From positions 19,891,714 to 19,955,713 of the forward strand of contig NC_135777.1 of assembly GCF_028453695.1 (NCBI RefSeq): a stretch of 64,000 nucleotides of DNA. Direction: 5' to 3'. Positions within the stretch are counted from its first letter, which is position 1. Each line of letters starts with the position of its first letter. Source of the stretch: Augochlora pura. Lineage: Eukaryota > Arthropoda > Insecta > Hymenoptera > Halictidae. The notes beneath the pieces are model-generated. The model was not told the origin of the DNA. It saw only the letters and a program-made list of their open reading frames with translations, and did no database searches. This document shows positions 1 through 12,607 of the stretch, one piece after another. A program made the position numbers and the translations under genes.

Positions 1-1237
1 ATCGTCGAAAAAAACGCTCATAAAGGGATAAACGTCAGACGGGACTCGAGTTTAATGGCGCGTAAAGTTCGACGTGTTCCTGGACCCGGGTGAACACGCG
101 CGCGCGCGCCGGCAGAAGCGGGACCGATGACAGGAGGGGTGCGTGACCCCACGGTTCTCTCCCTCTCCCCTCTGTTTCTCGAATCCACGGCCGTTCCTGT
201 TCGCCTCTCCGAGACTCGGCCGAGGCGTCGGAGCGGCGTGTAAGCCGATATTTGGAGCAGGTCGATCGACTTCATTAACGCGTCCCGTGGCAAATATTGA
301 CTCTGGTAAACTGGGGTACGAGGTGCACGCGTCTACACGAGCTGCCTTCCGCCCTATGGTCACTGTTGTTGCCTTATAGAACGGTATGGCAATTCGCTTC
401 CTGTTGCTTCAATTACGTTGGCATTGTTTCCACGTTTCAGATTATAGGAGAATAGATCGTTAAATTTTTTCCACATCAACTACGATATTATCGAGCCAGA
501 AATATGTGTTACATTTTGAAAATCGAGGTCATAGTTCTCAGCGACGAACGCGCTTGCTATTTAAGTGCCTGACCAAGCGTAGAAATATTAATAATTGAAT
601 TAAAATATATACCTATACCCTAATTAAAGAACCGAAGTACAAGTACCCCTGAACATCAAGATACACAATAAAACTACAATAGTCTTTCAATGTTCTGAAT
701 CATATAATTAGATCATATGCCTCTAACTCCAATTTTAAAATTTTAACTCTACAACGTTACATTTAACTGCAGAGTTATTTTCCAAAAGTAATATTTCACT
801 TTTCGACGTTTCAAAGGGTTACCGAGTCACAGGAAGAAACATTTGTTCCAGGAATAAAAGCTGATTTTTTGCCAAAAATCACTTCGTTCCAGACCACGGT
901 GCCTTCGTGCAGCAATCCCCATGACCAGATTATAGAGGCCGAACCTCCGTTGTTCAGGCTTCACCGGGATTTTTTGCATATCAATGGAAGAGGCTGCTGA
1001 CCTGGTAGTCGCCGCGTTATCTGATGCTTCGTGCCCCCTGATAAGCGTCTCGGTTGCGGTGAAACTGCAATGGCCGCTCGGTGCCGTGGCCTAAGCCCGC
1101 TGGGAACGGGAATTCGGTGCTCGGCTGGAATGTCCCACGAACGGTCGGGCCTACGATCATCGGAAACGGAATGGTCGAACCAGTGATCTAACGTGGCGTA
1201 CGCCGCGACCGCGGTCAAGCAGCCGTGGTGCCGAGCG

Positions 1238-1262
1238 TAGCAGAGCAGAGCAGAGCAGAGCT
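1238..1262. repeat. (AGAGC)n pentanucleotide repeat
   Basis: About five copies of GCAGA/AGAGC in tandem within a GC-rich block. Confidence 0.85.
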
Positions 1263-4200
1263 TTGCACGGTCCCCGATATTCGAGAGCCGAGAGTCCACA
1301 CAGCGCGCCTTCGTGTTTCGTGAACGGATCGAATTCCTATCGTCGAATTGGAAACGCCACGGGCACGTTGCCGTAACACGAACCTCTCTATCCGTCCGGT
1401 TAAGGCGCATGAATATTCAGAAAGCGCTATTAATCACGAGGGTTTCGTATCGAAATCCGATTACGGATACCAGAAACCGCGTGAGCCGGTGTTCCACGAA
1501 ATAATTGATCGGGGATAGGAGGGACGGTATGGTGGGGAGGGAGAAAGAGATACAGAGACGACCGCGAGCTAAAGATTCCGATTAGCGGTGAAACCGCGGC
1601 GGAAACGGCGGCAGTCGATTTCACGGATCGGAGGACAGTTTAGGGCAGAGAGAAATCGATCTCTCGCCGGCGATGCAGCCGATCCAGCCTTGGCCCGAAT
1701 TAACCTTCGTGGGATAGCATCCGATATCAGTCTCTTTTAGCTAGTCGCGCGAGCGCGCTTCTAACCCGATCCTTTGTAAAATCAATAGGCTCGGCTACTT
1801 AAATGGTACCGTTCGCTGGTTATAGTCACCGGTCGCGATCGGCTGCGGCCCCGCGGATACGGTTACGAAGGTTGAATCGATGCGCACCGTGATTTACTGT
1901 TAATCGCGAGACCGCTCTTAATCAACGTCGACCTGCGTAAGCACGCCGCGGCTTGCCAAACCGGCGATCGCGAACAGATTCCGGCCGGGTTCGACTTCTC
2001 CTGCACGCCGATCCTAACAACGTCCTGATATTAGCTCCGCGCCCCGTTTTTGCGCCGATTAACCTTTCCTACGTCCTTTCCGGACCGATCCGCATCAGCC
2101 TCGTTTTGCTCCCGAGATCCGCTCGATTCTCACGAACTTTGCTTTTAGGTGAATTTTCACGATTTAGTCGACGGTTATACATAACGAATTCAATGTTCGC
2201 TTTTCGCCGACTGCACTCTGTCGTGTCTTTCTAAGCGTTGCTTCTTGGGAGAGATTACCGTGCGAATATTTTCGCAAATGCACGTTGATGATCTGAGAAT
2301 TGCTATGCTTCTGAACGAATGGCACTTTGAACAAGCCGTTGTTAATTGACGGTAGTGTAGTTATTTCAACTAATTCGCAAATATGTAATATTTACTGAGA
2401 CTAGAGTAATTGATGGACCTAAGGGTTGTAATTATAAGGATTAAATATTGAGTTTAGTGACCTGAAAACTTTATTTTTGGGGCCAGAAAAATAACAATTT
2501 TAACGCGTTAAATGTATATGCTTCCTTCTTGGTTTTATCTCAAATTCCATATGTCCTATAAAAATGCTAACAGTTACTTTGTATTAACTCACAAAAAGAT
2601 GGCCACGCTGTTCTATATTTAATTCCTAAAATTGCAATCACAAAGTTCAGAATATACTGTTCTTTCTGCTCAGTATCTACAATGATTTCCTTTTTCAAGA
2701 AAAATAAATTCGATGTTTCAAGAAATCCATGTTCAAAGGGTTATTAGATTGTTCAGAACGACATAAACAATCTCTGGCACTTTATTGAATTTTTCTACGA
2801 TTATCTCGCCAATTGCGGAGCCTTTCACCTTCGACGATAGAAACCGCTTGGTCTATAAACGGAAAAGTTAAATAAAAGAAAAAAAAAGTTAAATACATCG
2901 ACGATAAATGTTTATGGCACAAACTGCGCGGGTATTAATAAAAATTAATCGTGCTACTATTACGGGGAATGCTCGGTCGAAGAAACGTTTCTGAGATTTT
3001 CATGGAACGTTTAATAAAAATGGGAATTTGCATAAAGAACCGCAGTGGAGCGTTAAGTAATCCAGCGATTACACGTTCGTAGAAAGCACTATTATATAAG
3101 GTGTAATAAAATCAAAATTCTGACGCAAAGATCGCCGGTCTGGAATAACCGTTAAAACGCGCCTACGAACTGCACCACCATAGTACCATGTGGGGTGCCA
3201 CCGGTACACATGATTCGATTTATGCAACGGCTTCGAAGGCAGAAAGTGACGAAGAAAATCTGGGGAAAAAGCGGCCGCGTAATTGTTCGGCCATTGGCTG
3301 GTTGATACGGGAACGAGGCGAAGGTAGAGGCGAGAGGGAAGACGATACCTGTTGCCCGGTTCTTTGAAGACAGAGCGGAACGAAAGAAAGAGCGGGCGTC
3401 AAACAACTGCGCCGTGAAAAAACTCGAAAACCTTAACGAACTTGCGGCTCCGCTGGTCTTCTCTATCCCTCGAGTTGCTTCTGTTGTTCCTTTATCCTCT
3501 CATCCTCCTCAGACGGCTAACACGGGAGACCGCTGACGTCGGATCGTTTCCTTCCGAAGAACAATCGCGAGGAACGATTAGAAGGGCTCGCGTTCAATCG
3601 CGACATAATTATACTCTCTTTAAATCCTCGTTAAGGCTTTAATGACGACTTAACACTAGCGAAGACTGGAACGATGCGTTCAACCGCGTAACAACAGCAC
3701 TCGTCGGAATCACGAAGCAGGCTTTCAAGTTCTGGAAACGATGAAAAGTGGAGCGTAACCGAATGGGAAATTATAAACCACCTGCGAGCGGATCCGGTTG
3801 TGTCCGTCCACGATCTGTATGTTCGAGCATTTGCCGAAGGAAGTTGGTTTTATCAACGATCTCGTTTGAGGAAATTATACGGAACAGGCCAGGTGTCTTC
3901 CGTTCCATTGTTTAGCGCAACGAGTTTATTAGAATATAAAAATTAGCCTGTGTTTCGACTGTTTTTTGTTCAGCCGATTTTCGGCCGTTTTTCTTGCCCG
4001 AGTCTAGAGGATTACCGTCGACTCCGTCGTCCCTCTTAACGACTATAATTAATATTCCCACTGTCTTCTGGTGCTCCGGAGTTCTTATCGGATCATCGAT
4101 GGTCTAATTTGATTCTCGTTTCCCCGACACCGGCCTGCGCCCGACGCCGGTTTTCCCGCAGATAGCGTTGATTTACGGTTCCCCGGCCCGAACGGGACGT

Positions 4201-4315
4201 AACCTGTCCCCGTGGAAACAGAAAAAGTCACTCGGCCGCGCCCGAAAAGGGCTTAATGGTCCGTCGATCCTTCGGCGGGCGACATTAATTTATTAATTGG
4301 CCACGAGGGATAAGG

Positions 4316-4338
4316 GAGAGAGAGAGAGAGAGAGAGAG
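4316..4338. repeat. (GA)n microsatellite
   Basis: Uninterrupted GA repeat of about 23 bases, roughly 500 bp upstream of the first coding exon. GA tracts are binding sites for GAGA-type factors in insects; use as such here is only an inference. Confidence 0.9.
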
Positions 4339-4462
4339 CCGGCTCCGGCCTCGACAAATCTGTTCCCGAAGTTAACGATCGAAACAACAGGTCGGGATAC
4401 GGCGCGGCGGAACGGACGGAATCGATCGGGTCGCGACTGCTCGGGATGCCTGAGGCATTACT

Positions 4463-4485
4463 ACACACACACACACACACACACA
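4463..4485. repeat. (CA)n microsatellite
   Basis: Uninterrupted AC repeat of about 23 bases, upstream of the Knirps-family exon. Confidence 0.9.
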
Positions 4486-4822
4486 TACCGGTGAACCGTG
4501 TCAGGGGCGATAATGGTCGTAAAAAAGACGGGGAATAATTTTTCAAGCTCTCCCGTTCCCGGTAATCCAAATAGCATTCGAACATCCGTAAGATATTGTG
4601 GGAGGAATAAAAATCGAAGCGAACACCGTGGAACCGGTTCACGTCACCCCCTCCCCTCTCGTCCACCCTCCCGCGCCCGCCGTCCCCCCTCCACCGGTCG
4701 CTCTCTTGTTTCGTTCTCTCTGCTGCACCGCACCCCCGCTGACAGGCCGCTCCGTCTCCTTTATCTTTCCAAGGATGAGTCGCACGAAAACTGACGCGTC
4801 CATCGTATGTATATCCGCCTGC

Positions 4823-4852
4823 TAATAATATTTATAATTTCTGTGATTCCAG
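4823..4852 (+). other. Probable splice acceptor directly before the start codon
   Basis: A CTAAT branch-point-like sequence at about 4822 is followed by a T-rich stretch and TTCCAG, ending at 4852, immediately before the ATG at 4853. This suggests that the 5' UTR lies on one or more upstream exons and that the start codon is the first triplet of its exon. The pyrimidine tract is modest, so an unspliced 5' UTR running through here remains possible. The upstream UTR exon and promoter cannot be placed from the sequence. Confidence 0.55.
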
Positions 4853-4930
4853 ATGAACCAACAGTGCAAGGTGTGCGGCGAACCGGCGGCCGGCTTCCAT
4901 TTCGGCGCTTTCACCTGCGAGGGCTGCAAG
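4853..4930 (+). CDS. First coding exon of a Knirps-family orphan nuclear receptor (partial gene)
   Basis: The exon encodes 26 residues that start with Met and end in HFGAFTCEGCK. Cysteines at residues 5, 8, 22 and 25 have the C-x2-C-x13-C-x2-C spacing of the first zinc finger of a nuclear-receptor DNA-binding domain. The opening MNQQCKVCGEPAAGF and the HFGAF spelling fit the insect Knirps group (knirps, knirps-like, eagle; class NR0A), whose members lack a ligand-binding domain and act as transcription factors, often repressors, in the nucleus. I cannot say which paralog this is from 26 residues, so no symbol is given. An in-frame TGA at 4844-4846, two codons upstream, supports this ATG as the start. 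The exon ends in phase 0 on AAG, followed by the strong donor GTAAGA. The break falls inside the P-box, before the expected SFF residues. No second exon is visible in the window. Family call is confident; ortholog identity is not. Confidence 0.93.
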
Positions 4931-4936
4931 GTAAGA
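4931..4936 (+). other. Splice donor of the first coding intron
   Basis: GTAAGA directly follows the AAG codon of residue 26. It is a near-consensus donor (AAG|GTAAGA) at a position between the two halves of the P-box, where nuclear-receptor genes commonly carry an intron. Confidence 0.9.
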
Positions 4937-4981
4937 AATCTGTCTAATTGTTCTCTTTGTGATACGCGGCGTTTGAACCCT

Positions 4982-5227
4982 TTAACCCCTTGAGATACCA
5001 TTTTCTTCGTAGACACTGCGATTAGGAATTTTTTCGATTGGCACATTTTCTTAGAAGGAACAGAAATACATTAATGTATATTCCGTGCCTGAATTCACTT
5101 GTGTACTTAAATATTAACAACAAGGATTTTATTCCAATTTTAAAGAACAGAATAACATCCGTACTTAATTATTTATTACTAATAATTTCCAACACGAGTC
5201 GAACTCGTCAAGGTGCGGCAAAGGGTT
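4982..5227. mobile_element. TTAA-flanked MITE, family A copy 1
   Basis: A 246-bp AT-rich element lies 50 bp inside the intron. It begins TTAACCCCTTGAGATACC and ends GGCAAAGGGTTAA, so the ends are imperfect inverted repeats that include TTAA. It shares ends and internal segments with the 242-bp element at 45655-45896, for example GTACTTA...ATTACTAA and a CGAGTCGA segment close to the right end. TTAA target duplication is typical of piggyBac-superfamily elements. There is no coding capacity, so it is a non-autonomous copy. The superfamily assignment is inferred from the TTAA only. Confidence 0.75.
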
Positions 5228-5910
5228 AATTACCGCGACTGTAGCGAATTTCCTATGAGTGGGGTTCCGCGAACCAGATCCCGGAAAATCGGCGAACGTT
5301 TTCCCACCGGGAAATCGCGATCTTAGAAATCGAATAAATATTTATTAGCATAACGACTGCACGAGACGCGTAGAGTAACCTGGAAATCGGACGAGAATAG
5401 ACACCGTGACTGATTTTCGATTAAGATAGTCACTAGCACGGCGTCTTATTCAGCAGAAAAATACGAATTTTTCGAATAGTAGTAACAATGAACTTCTACG
5501 AACGCTTTAGAGAAGAATATGTATCTCGAAGTCGCAGCGCGGTTAAGAAAATTAACTAGCCAAGGTGCGCACTTGCGACACGTTACGCTTTCCGTAATGC
5601 GATAAGAAAGAGTTACAGAATTGCAATGTTTCCTGGTAACCACCTGACTACGCTGTGCGGGACTCCCTGCGCATGCGTTGCTCTGTGTAGGTAATTTTCT
5701 CGGCTGCACTAAAACAAAATAAGCGATCGAGAGGAATCATTTTTTATATCCAGTGATTAAAGTCACATCAGCGTTGTTTAAAGTTCCATTAACGTTGTTG
5801 GGCATTATTCAAATAACTTTTCATCTAGACAATTATTCGAATGACTAAGTAATTGAATCATTTCATTTGTGAATAATATTTCCTGAATGGGTTATTATTA
5901 TCTTGTTTGT

Positions 5911-6024
5911 ATAATTGATAGAATTCGTGAAGGAGGGATTTCCAAGCTATAATTGATATAATTCATAAAGCATAGATTTCTAAGCCATAATTAATATAAT
6001 TCATAAAGCAGTGATTTCTAACCT
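5911..6024. repeat. 38-bp tandem repeat, three copies
   Basis: Copies start at 5911, 5949 and 5987, exactly 38 bp apart. Each begins ATAATTRATAKAATTC and contains GATTTCYAA. The second and third copies are the most alike. The repeat is AT-rich and non-coding. Confidence 0.85.
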
Positions 6025-6510
6025 AAACTATTCCTCAAAATGCAATTAAACACACAACGTTCTACTGCAACTCTACCTGTGCGAAATGAATCGAATTCGA
6101 TAGAATTCGACGACAATATCAATCAATCTTAAATCCCGAAAATCTCATTCCTTACAAAAATGATCTTGTAACCCTTTGAAAAATCGTGTGATACATAATG
6201 AAAATACATTGTAAGCCACAATTCATTTCGATCCGACAAAAAGTCGTGTACTCCAGCTTTTGCAACGCGAGAACAGATTTCGCGCGTCGATTGGCTGTTC
6301 CGTTACGCGTTGCTCAACACACGTCAGCGACAAGATATCGTCGTCGGACGCGTCCGCTTAAATCATGTATCAACGAATTAATTAAGGCCGCGTCGCGCGT
6401 GCACTGGCGAGCTCTCGGCGCGACGCTGTTCCTGCACACGCGTTGAAATCACCGGCCGAATCTCGCGTCGGAAACGATCCGCGCCGTCCGCTCCGATTTC
6501 GAAGGGAAGT

Positions 6511-6536
6511 GAGAGAGAGAAAGAGAGAGAGAGAGG
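6511..6536. repeat. (GA)n microsatellite, interrupted
   Basis: About 26 bases of GA repeat with one AA interruption, in a GC-rich block of the intron. Confidence 0.85.
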
Positions 6537-9500
6537 GTTAATAAGCCGGGACGAATCGGGAACAGAAACGAACGTGCACGCACACACGGACCATCGATCG
6601 ATGAAGAACGCGCGAGGAAGTCCGGTCTTGATGGACTTGACGAGCGGAGCGTGCTGGGAAAAAAGCCTGCCCAAAGCGAATCCGTAAGTGGACGGAAAAA
6701 TCGAGCGGAACGGATCGATTGCCGCGGATCGTCCTCCCGCGGGGACGGTTTCGGTGCCTTATTCGGAAGTTTTGTATGCGTCGATCGTACGAAAGCAATT
6801 ATTTGAATTCTCCGGTTATTCTTCTCGGGAATTAGCTCTTTGTCGCGATAATAACGACCGAGCCGGCGCATCCTGAAAACGCACGCCTGAAATTTAATCA
6901 AACCGACGCGAGAGCTTGAAAAGAGAACGAGACGTTTCCGTTCCTAAATATTAAGCTTGTTACACGGCATAGCAGCGACTGAGTAACCTACAATTATATA
7001 CTATGGATGTCAAAGTCTCGAATGGTATGGAGAACGTATCGTTATTGGGTTAACGTCGCATAAAAATGCATCGATTTTGGCGTAAAATATTCGGTCCGGT
7101 AATTGATTTACGATCCAGTTTCACCAGTGGTTCGCTGGGAACTGATGATTACGCTCGCTTTTAATGCGTTCAAAGTTCTCCGAACGCGTCGGACGCAGTT
7201 CTTAGAAACTATAACGATGGCAAGGATTTCTCTCGGATTCGATCGCAATCTCGAATACACAGAATCGATGAAATTAGCGATTCGCTCGCTCGGATTTCCC
7301 GTATAAATCGCGCGCGCTCGAAATCGGCCTTTATATCGTAGACTTTATCGCGTAATTAAATTCCTCGAAGCAATTTGTTTTCGTTCGATTTTATTAGCTT
7401 TCTTTATCAGTGGTTGGCAAAATTTTATTCGGTTGACGGATAAGGGATTATATCAGATTCTATACCGATTATAGTAGATAGATTATTTCGCATCGTTATC
7501 GTTTATAGTTCTGTAAATTTTTGTCGAGAACGTTCAAAAAAATTCCGAATGGTTTTCGTCAAGTAAATCCACGGAGTAAATAGGCTCTGGGCGGCATTTG
7601 TAGCGTAACGATCTGAAATTACGGCTCATATCTCTCGGCACGAACAATGTTTCCCAAGCCGGTGGAGGCTCGACGCGCGCTTTCATCTTCGACGGCGATT
7701 CGTAACGTCGCGATCGGGTATCCGCGGGGACAGCAAAGCGGGATACCGCGCGCTTTCATCGCGATGTCCTTCGACGGTTCGCCGGTCGCGGGATCGATCG
7801 ATAAGGACGCAAATAATATTCAATCGGCGGGTTCCGCGGGGTGCACAGAGTCGCGCGGAGGCACGCTCGCGGAGCGTAGCCGGTGAACGCGCGTACACAA
7901 CTCGCTCGCCGACAGGACGATCCTCTCGGAGTCTCGTTAGGCCGCGTTTAGTTGGCCGAAGGGTGTTGACCCTTGCTCTCGTCTCTCGTCCCACTAATGT
8001 GGTACACCGTGGAATATCGGTACCGCATACTAAGTGACCCATCCGATAGTAATTGGACCTCATTAAGGCAACAACGGGGCCCACGGGTTGTCTCTGTTCT
8101 GCCGCGTGCGTTCGGTTTCCCGGAGAGACCGAGCCGCCAGATAACGCGTTTTAGGTAAATTAGACTCTCTCTTTGTGGACTAGGATCGGATCCGTCGGGG
8201 AAAATACGGCCGCCGGGTCTAAGCCATACAGATTTATGTCCGTATATCTGCGTTGCCTTCGATGGCGTCCTCCGTGGAGACCGGATTTTCTATCGTCCAC
8301 GCTCTATACGTATACCGTCGTCGTCCCTCTTTCCCGCCGTTCCGAGTAACCTCGACGATAAGGGGCGATACTCATGAGTTTATTAAAGCCGGCGGAGACT
8401 GATTGTCGGCTTTCATGATCCGTGAGAGAATTCCGTTCCCGATTTACTATAAACTCGAGATAGAATTCGTTTGAAAATTTTTAAAGGATTTCCTGCGATT
8501 TGGCAATTATTAAACTTCTTCGACATTTAAATACTTAATTGGGATGGTGCATGTATTATGGCAGTATCTGTGAGTCAGTAAGAATTTTAACATCTTATTA
8601 GTTGATTATGATCCGTAATGTATTTACTAAATGCTCAACCAATCGTGTCAACCTTAAAATTGCTAAAATTATAAAGATTTTGTAACCATTTTAAATGCAA
8701 TATATCTTCTTATTTCTTCATAAATTGAACACCCAAAACGGTGAAATATAAATCATATTATTCGTATAGAGTAATGTTAAGTAATTATAGTCTACGAAAC
8801 TGGTCGAAGTCTCCACGTTCGAAAACCTAACGCAACCTTCATTCTTCGGCACACCGACACATATCCAGAGTCATTTCGATGTGCTCACACTTCCCTTAAC
8901 CGCACCTGAGAATTTCCACGGACTTTGATGTATGAACAGCTTCCAGTTGATTAGCAAATCCCTGAAAAAGGCTGAAAAACGGTGAAAAAGACGTTCCCCG
9001 AGCACCAAGCGTCTCATTCTTCTTTGTATCACGTCGGGGCAATCGAACGGCTAATAGAGAAACTACCATTCCGCTTCGCTCGCGAAAATAGAAACTCGCA
9101 CAAAACGCCCGGGGAGTCCAGTTATCACGTTCGGTTTTCTTCGGCGGAACAAAAAGTTCATTTTAATTACCAGTTTGGTTACATAAGGTTCACCCTCGTT
9201 GCCGAGACTAATGCCTGTCTCGAGCGGAGCGGTCCTCCCGATAAGGTTGCGCTCGGCGCTGGAAGCCGAGAAGCGAGGCGGTTTTTCGAGGCAGGCCGGC
9301 GGGGGAACGGTTTGCCCGGATGGTGCGTCGGTGTTGGATGAGAGATCGGTCGCCGGGTCGAGCGCCTTTAATTCTCACCTCTGGACTTTCGTGCGGCTCT
9401 CGATATCAGGGCCCGATGGCGCCCGTTATATATCCCGCGATAACATCGAAACGCCGTGAGAGCAACGTACCGGGCCGCGTCTCGGCAACCCGCGAGCACA

Positions 9501-12500
9501 TAGTTACGCCGCGCCGGCGCGAGCGACGTATAGTATACACGGGCCGGCGCGAGATGATAATATTAATTCGCGTGGCCGGCCGTATCGTCTTTCATCCGAT
9601 CCCGTCGTGTCGCGGCCGATCCGCGATCATTAATTAAACATTCAATTCGTATGAGAAATTTTGCGCGCGTTGCGTACCGGCTCCGCGCTGCTCCGCTCGG
9701 CTCGGCGCCTCGCCGGGCCTGCTGCTTGATCGATGCCGGATCAGGGGCGGGAAAAAGGTCCCGGGAACATCTCTCGGCGGAACGCTCTCTGTCCGCCGAC
9801 CTGGGCGCGCTAACGGTTCGCGTGCCCCGTAAAAATCGCGATCGCATCTAACGCGGCGATGATGTAATTCGATGCGCGAGCGTGCACCGGCGACGTCTCC
9901 GATGATCGAGAGAAATATATCGGCGGCCGGGCGGATCGTGCTTGCGAAAGTGAGAAGAATGTTAGGAGTTATGATACCAGCCGAAAGAATTCCGTGTAAG
10001 CGGGTTCTTTCGGTTTTACTGCGCCTCGAGCCGGGGGCCCCGGGAACACCGCGGTCTCCATTCTCACGGCTCCGTTCGAGGATGGGTCCGGCCGGGCCCC
10101 GGACGTTCGGGAAATATTCGAAATAATTCAAGGGGCCGCGTGCATTACGGGAGCGGGTCGAGAAGCCGGGGACGACGCTCATTAGCATACTAACGACTGC
10201 CTTGAATTCCCCGCGTAACATTGAGGAGGAGCCATCCCGCTGAAGGAGCCCCTCCGTCCTGCCTGTGCCCCCTTTGTCCACCGGAGCCTCCTTCCATTTC
10301 TGGCGACGCGACACCGCGTTCCACGGAAACCTGTCTTCAATCTCGGCTCGATTGACAATCCCGGGAATTCGCGAAATGCTAAACACTGTTTTTCATTGAA
10401 AATCCGGGATCGTGAGGACTTACTTTGTACCGTCGACCAACGCCATGTTTGCCAGATGTGGCCTGGAATCACGTCCTCGAAGCTGCGCCAAGAAAAATTA
10501 AATCTCGTTGGTATATAGAATCGACCATTCGCTTTCTTCTACCAAAGAAAGGATTGAAACGACGTCGATGAAATAGAATATCACTAGAATGTCCTCCATG
10601 ACTTTCTCACACGAATCAGCTCGAACATCAATTCGTGGCTTAACGAATTTTGACGTAAAAAGTCTAATCTCATTAATTTCTAAATAATTACTCGACTATG
10701 TATTTTCGAATGATTAATTTGTAGAACGTAACAAATAAAACTCTACGAAGGAAATAAATAAATATGGAACACATGTACAGAAGCGCAATTAAAAAATATA
10801 ACATCCATGGACGATGGAAAAGTCCCATCATAAATCGCCGTTAAACATGCTAATTTCCGCTGCAAATGCACAGACGTGAATCTGAATTGTAGATACACCG
10901 CGAAGACCTCGCTGTCCACAGAAAAAGGTTTTAGGTGCATCGCGCGTTCATGTTCGCCGCGTCGTGAAGAAGAAGAGAGGCGCAGTTTAATCAACATTTT
11001 GCGGGGCTTAGCCCGGCCGCGCGCGCAGCCTCTTTTTGCAAACTAGTTCCCGGGGGCCCCCCAAAAATAGAAGTCTAACACTAGGATGTCGGAATCCAGG
11101 GCCCTCCGCCCCTCTTTTACGATTCCTCTTCTAGCGGAGAGCGCTCGGATTCCACGGAGTCCGCTAGGTGGCAAAATGACCGAAAAAAGGCGGGAACGGT
11201 CCGCTCGAAGGCCGATCGAAGAGATCCAGGCGCGGATCCTGCTGCGCCCTGACGTATGAATATTAACGTGACCCGAGCTGCCGGCCACTCCCCCGCTCCC
11301 CACCTACCCCGTTGCACCAATTTGCAAGGCTCTCGACGCTCGTTATGCGGGGACTGGTCTCAGAAAAGAGGCCACAACGGCGGGGAGAAGATTTCGTGGA
11401 TTCGCGGCGCGTTGCGATGCAAATCCGGGGGACCATTGTCTTCCGCGTGGCGATTATGCGCGACCGACATATCGCGAAACAATTTTCGGCAACGATGGTA
11501 CCGCCGTGATTCATCGCGGGGAGGACGTCGACGTCGACTTATTCATCGCTCGACAATGAACGTCGAACGGATTGGGGACACGCGCGAAAAGAAAGCACGC
11601 CGCGGGTCGGTTTTTTCGCGCGAACCCTTCCCGTTGTCGGGCCCGTCGCGGGCCGTGTCGGGCCGAACGGCCTCAGCCTGGAATCCGGGCTACTTCCGGC
11701 GGCGGAATCTGAAAAAGCACTTAGCCTCGATGGAAGTGTCGGGTTTTCCGGTCCGGCGTTGTTGCATCAACAGCCTGGATCCGCGGCTAGAAGCGCAGCT
11801 CGGCGCTTGTCGGAAGTGCCGGTGCGCACGTGCCGGAAAAGTTGGAACAAGCTCGCTTGGAAACGATTGGCTTTGTTCTGCGATAACGGTCGGCTACATT
11901 GTTTCCTTTGATAAGAGCCCTACGATTTTCTGGTCGAGCTATCGCGCCGAAGTGGTTGCGCGGATCTACTCCTTACCGGATATGTAGCACATTATTTTTA
12001 TCGCGGGTGTAGAGAAATCGGCAAAGGGAACAACGTGCGGTTCACTGAGAGCAACTATAAAGTGGAGAAACTGAATGATGGATATACTAATAAGAAGAAG
12101 GGAAATAAATTGTATTGGCTTTGTGAATTTTTACACGCCTTTTCATAGACTGGAAAGCATATTCCTGCTTCCATGGATGATTGTATCAAAATCGCAAAAT
12201 GGCTGAAATGTAATTAAGAAAGACGATAGCGTTTCGCTTACAATCGAAACTTTTTAAAGCCCGAGCGGAGTTACGCAACGGCCCGAGGAAAGATGGCCCG
12301 AAGAATGGCATTGCGGAGAACTTCCTCGAAGAAGAGCGAAGTACGCGGTTGGGAGCAGCCATTTTGTCGAGCGAGGCTCTCGTCGATCGTTACGTCAGAA
12401 GTGGGAAGCCGCGGAATATCGATGTAGATTACCGGAGCACTTTATGCAACGCGTCGAGGCACGCGCGTCCGTGCAACGAGAACACTTGTTCCGTCGAGCT

Positions 12501-12575
12501 GGATCGAAGCGACATAGCAGGGAAACGCACAATGGCACGGGTCCAGGGAGAACGAGGGGGAGAGAAAAAGAGCGA

Positions 12576-12576
12576 A

Positions 12577-12607
<31 letters not shown>
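12576..12607. repeat. (GA)n tract
   Basis: About 32 bases of GA repeat with one C interruption, inside a longer purine-rich stretch starting near 12542. Confidence 0.9.

Larger units (their letters stand above)
1..4822. other. Upstream non-coding region of the Knirps-family gene
   Basis: No coding exon is recognised here. The stretch alternates CpG-rich DNA (about 1-400, 900-2250, 3130-3830 and 4000-4800) with AT-rich DNA (about 420-880, 2250-3120 and 3840-4000). It carries an alternating CG tract near 97-110, a short pentanucleotide repeat at 1238-1262, and GA and CA microsatellites at 4316-4338 and 4463-4485. It may hold the promoter and 5' UTR exons of the downstream gene, but I see no convincing TATA box or initiator that would place a start site. 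Confidence 0.5.
5228..12575. other. Intron segment without recognised genes
   Basis: GC-rich, CpG-dense blocks (about 6240-6940, 7600-8440, 8820-10490 and 11000-12000) alternate with AT-rich blocks (about 5700-6230, 8440-8800, 10500-10990 and 12000-12250). The block at 9000-10490 contains open frames up to 250 codons on both strands. Their composition is Arg/Pro/Gly-rich with no family signature, and they overlap one another, as expected for stop-poor GC-rich DNA. A three-copy tandem repeat (5911-6024) and a GA tract (6511-6536) are listed separately. Confidence 0.5.

Noticed and set aside
4600..4852. A promoter directly upstream of the coding exon.
   Set aside because: No convincing TATA box or initiator was found, and the acceptor-like sequence ending at 4852 argues that transcription starts further upstream.
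9634..10386. Open frame of 250 codons on the minus strand.
   Set aside because: It lies in CpG-rich, stop-poor DNA, overlaps other frames on both strands, and has an Arg/Pro/Ser-rich composition with no domain or family signature.
11256..11987. Open frame of 243 codons on the + strand.
   Set aside because: Same pattern of GC-driven openness. It has a few Cys residues but no repeated spacing that would make a zinc finger, and no recognised homology.
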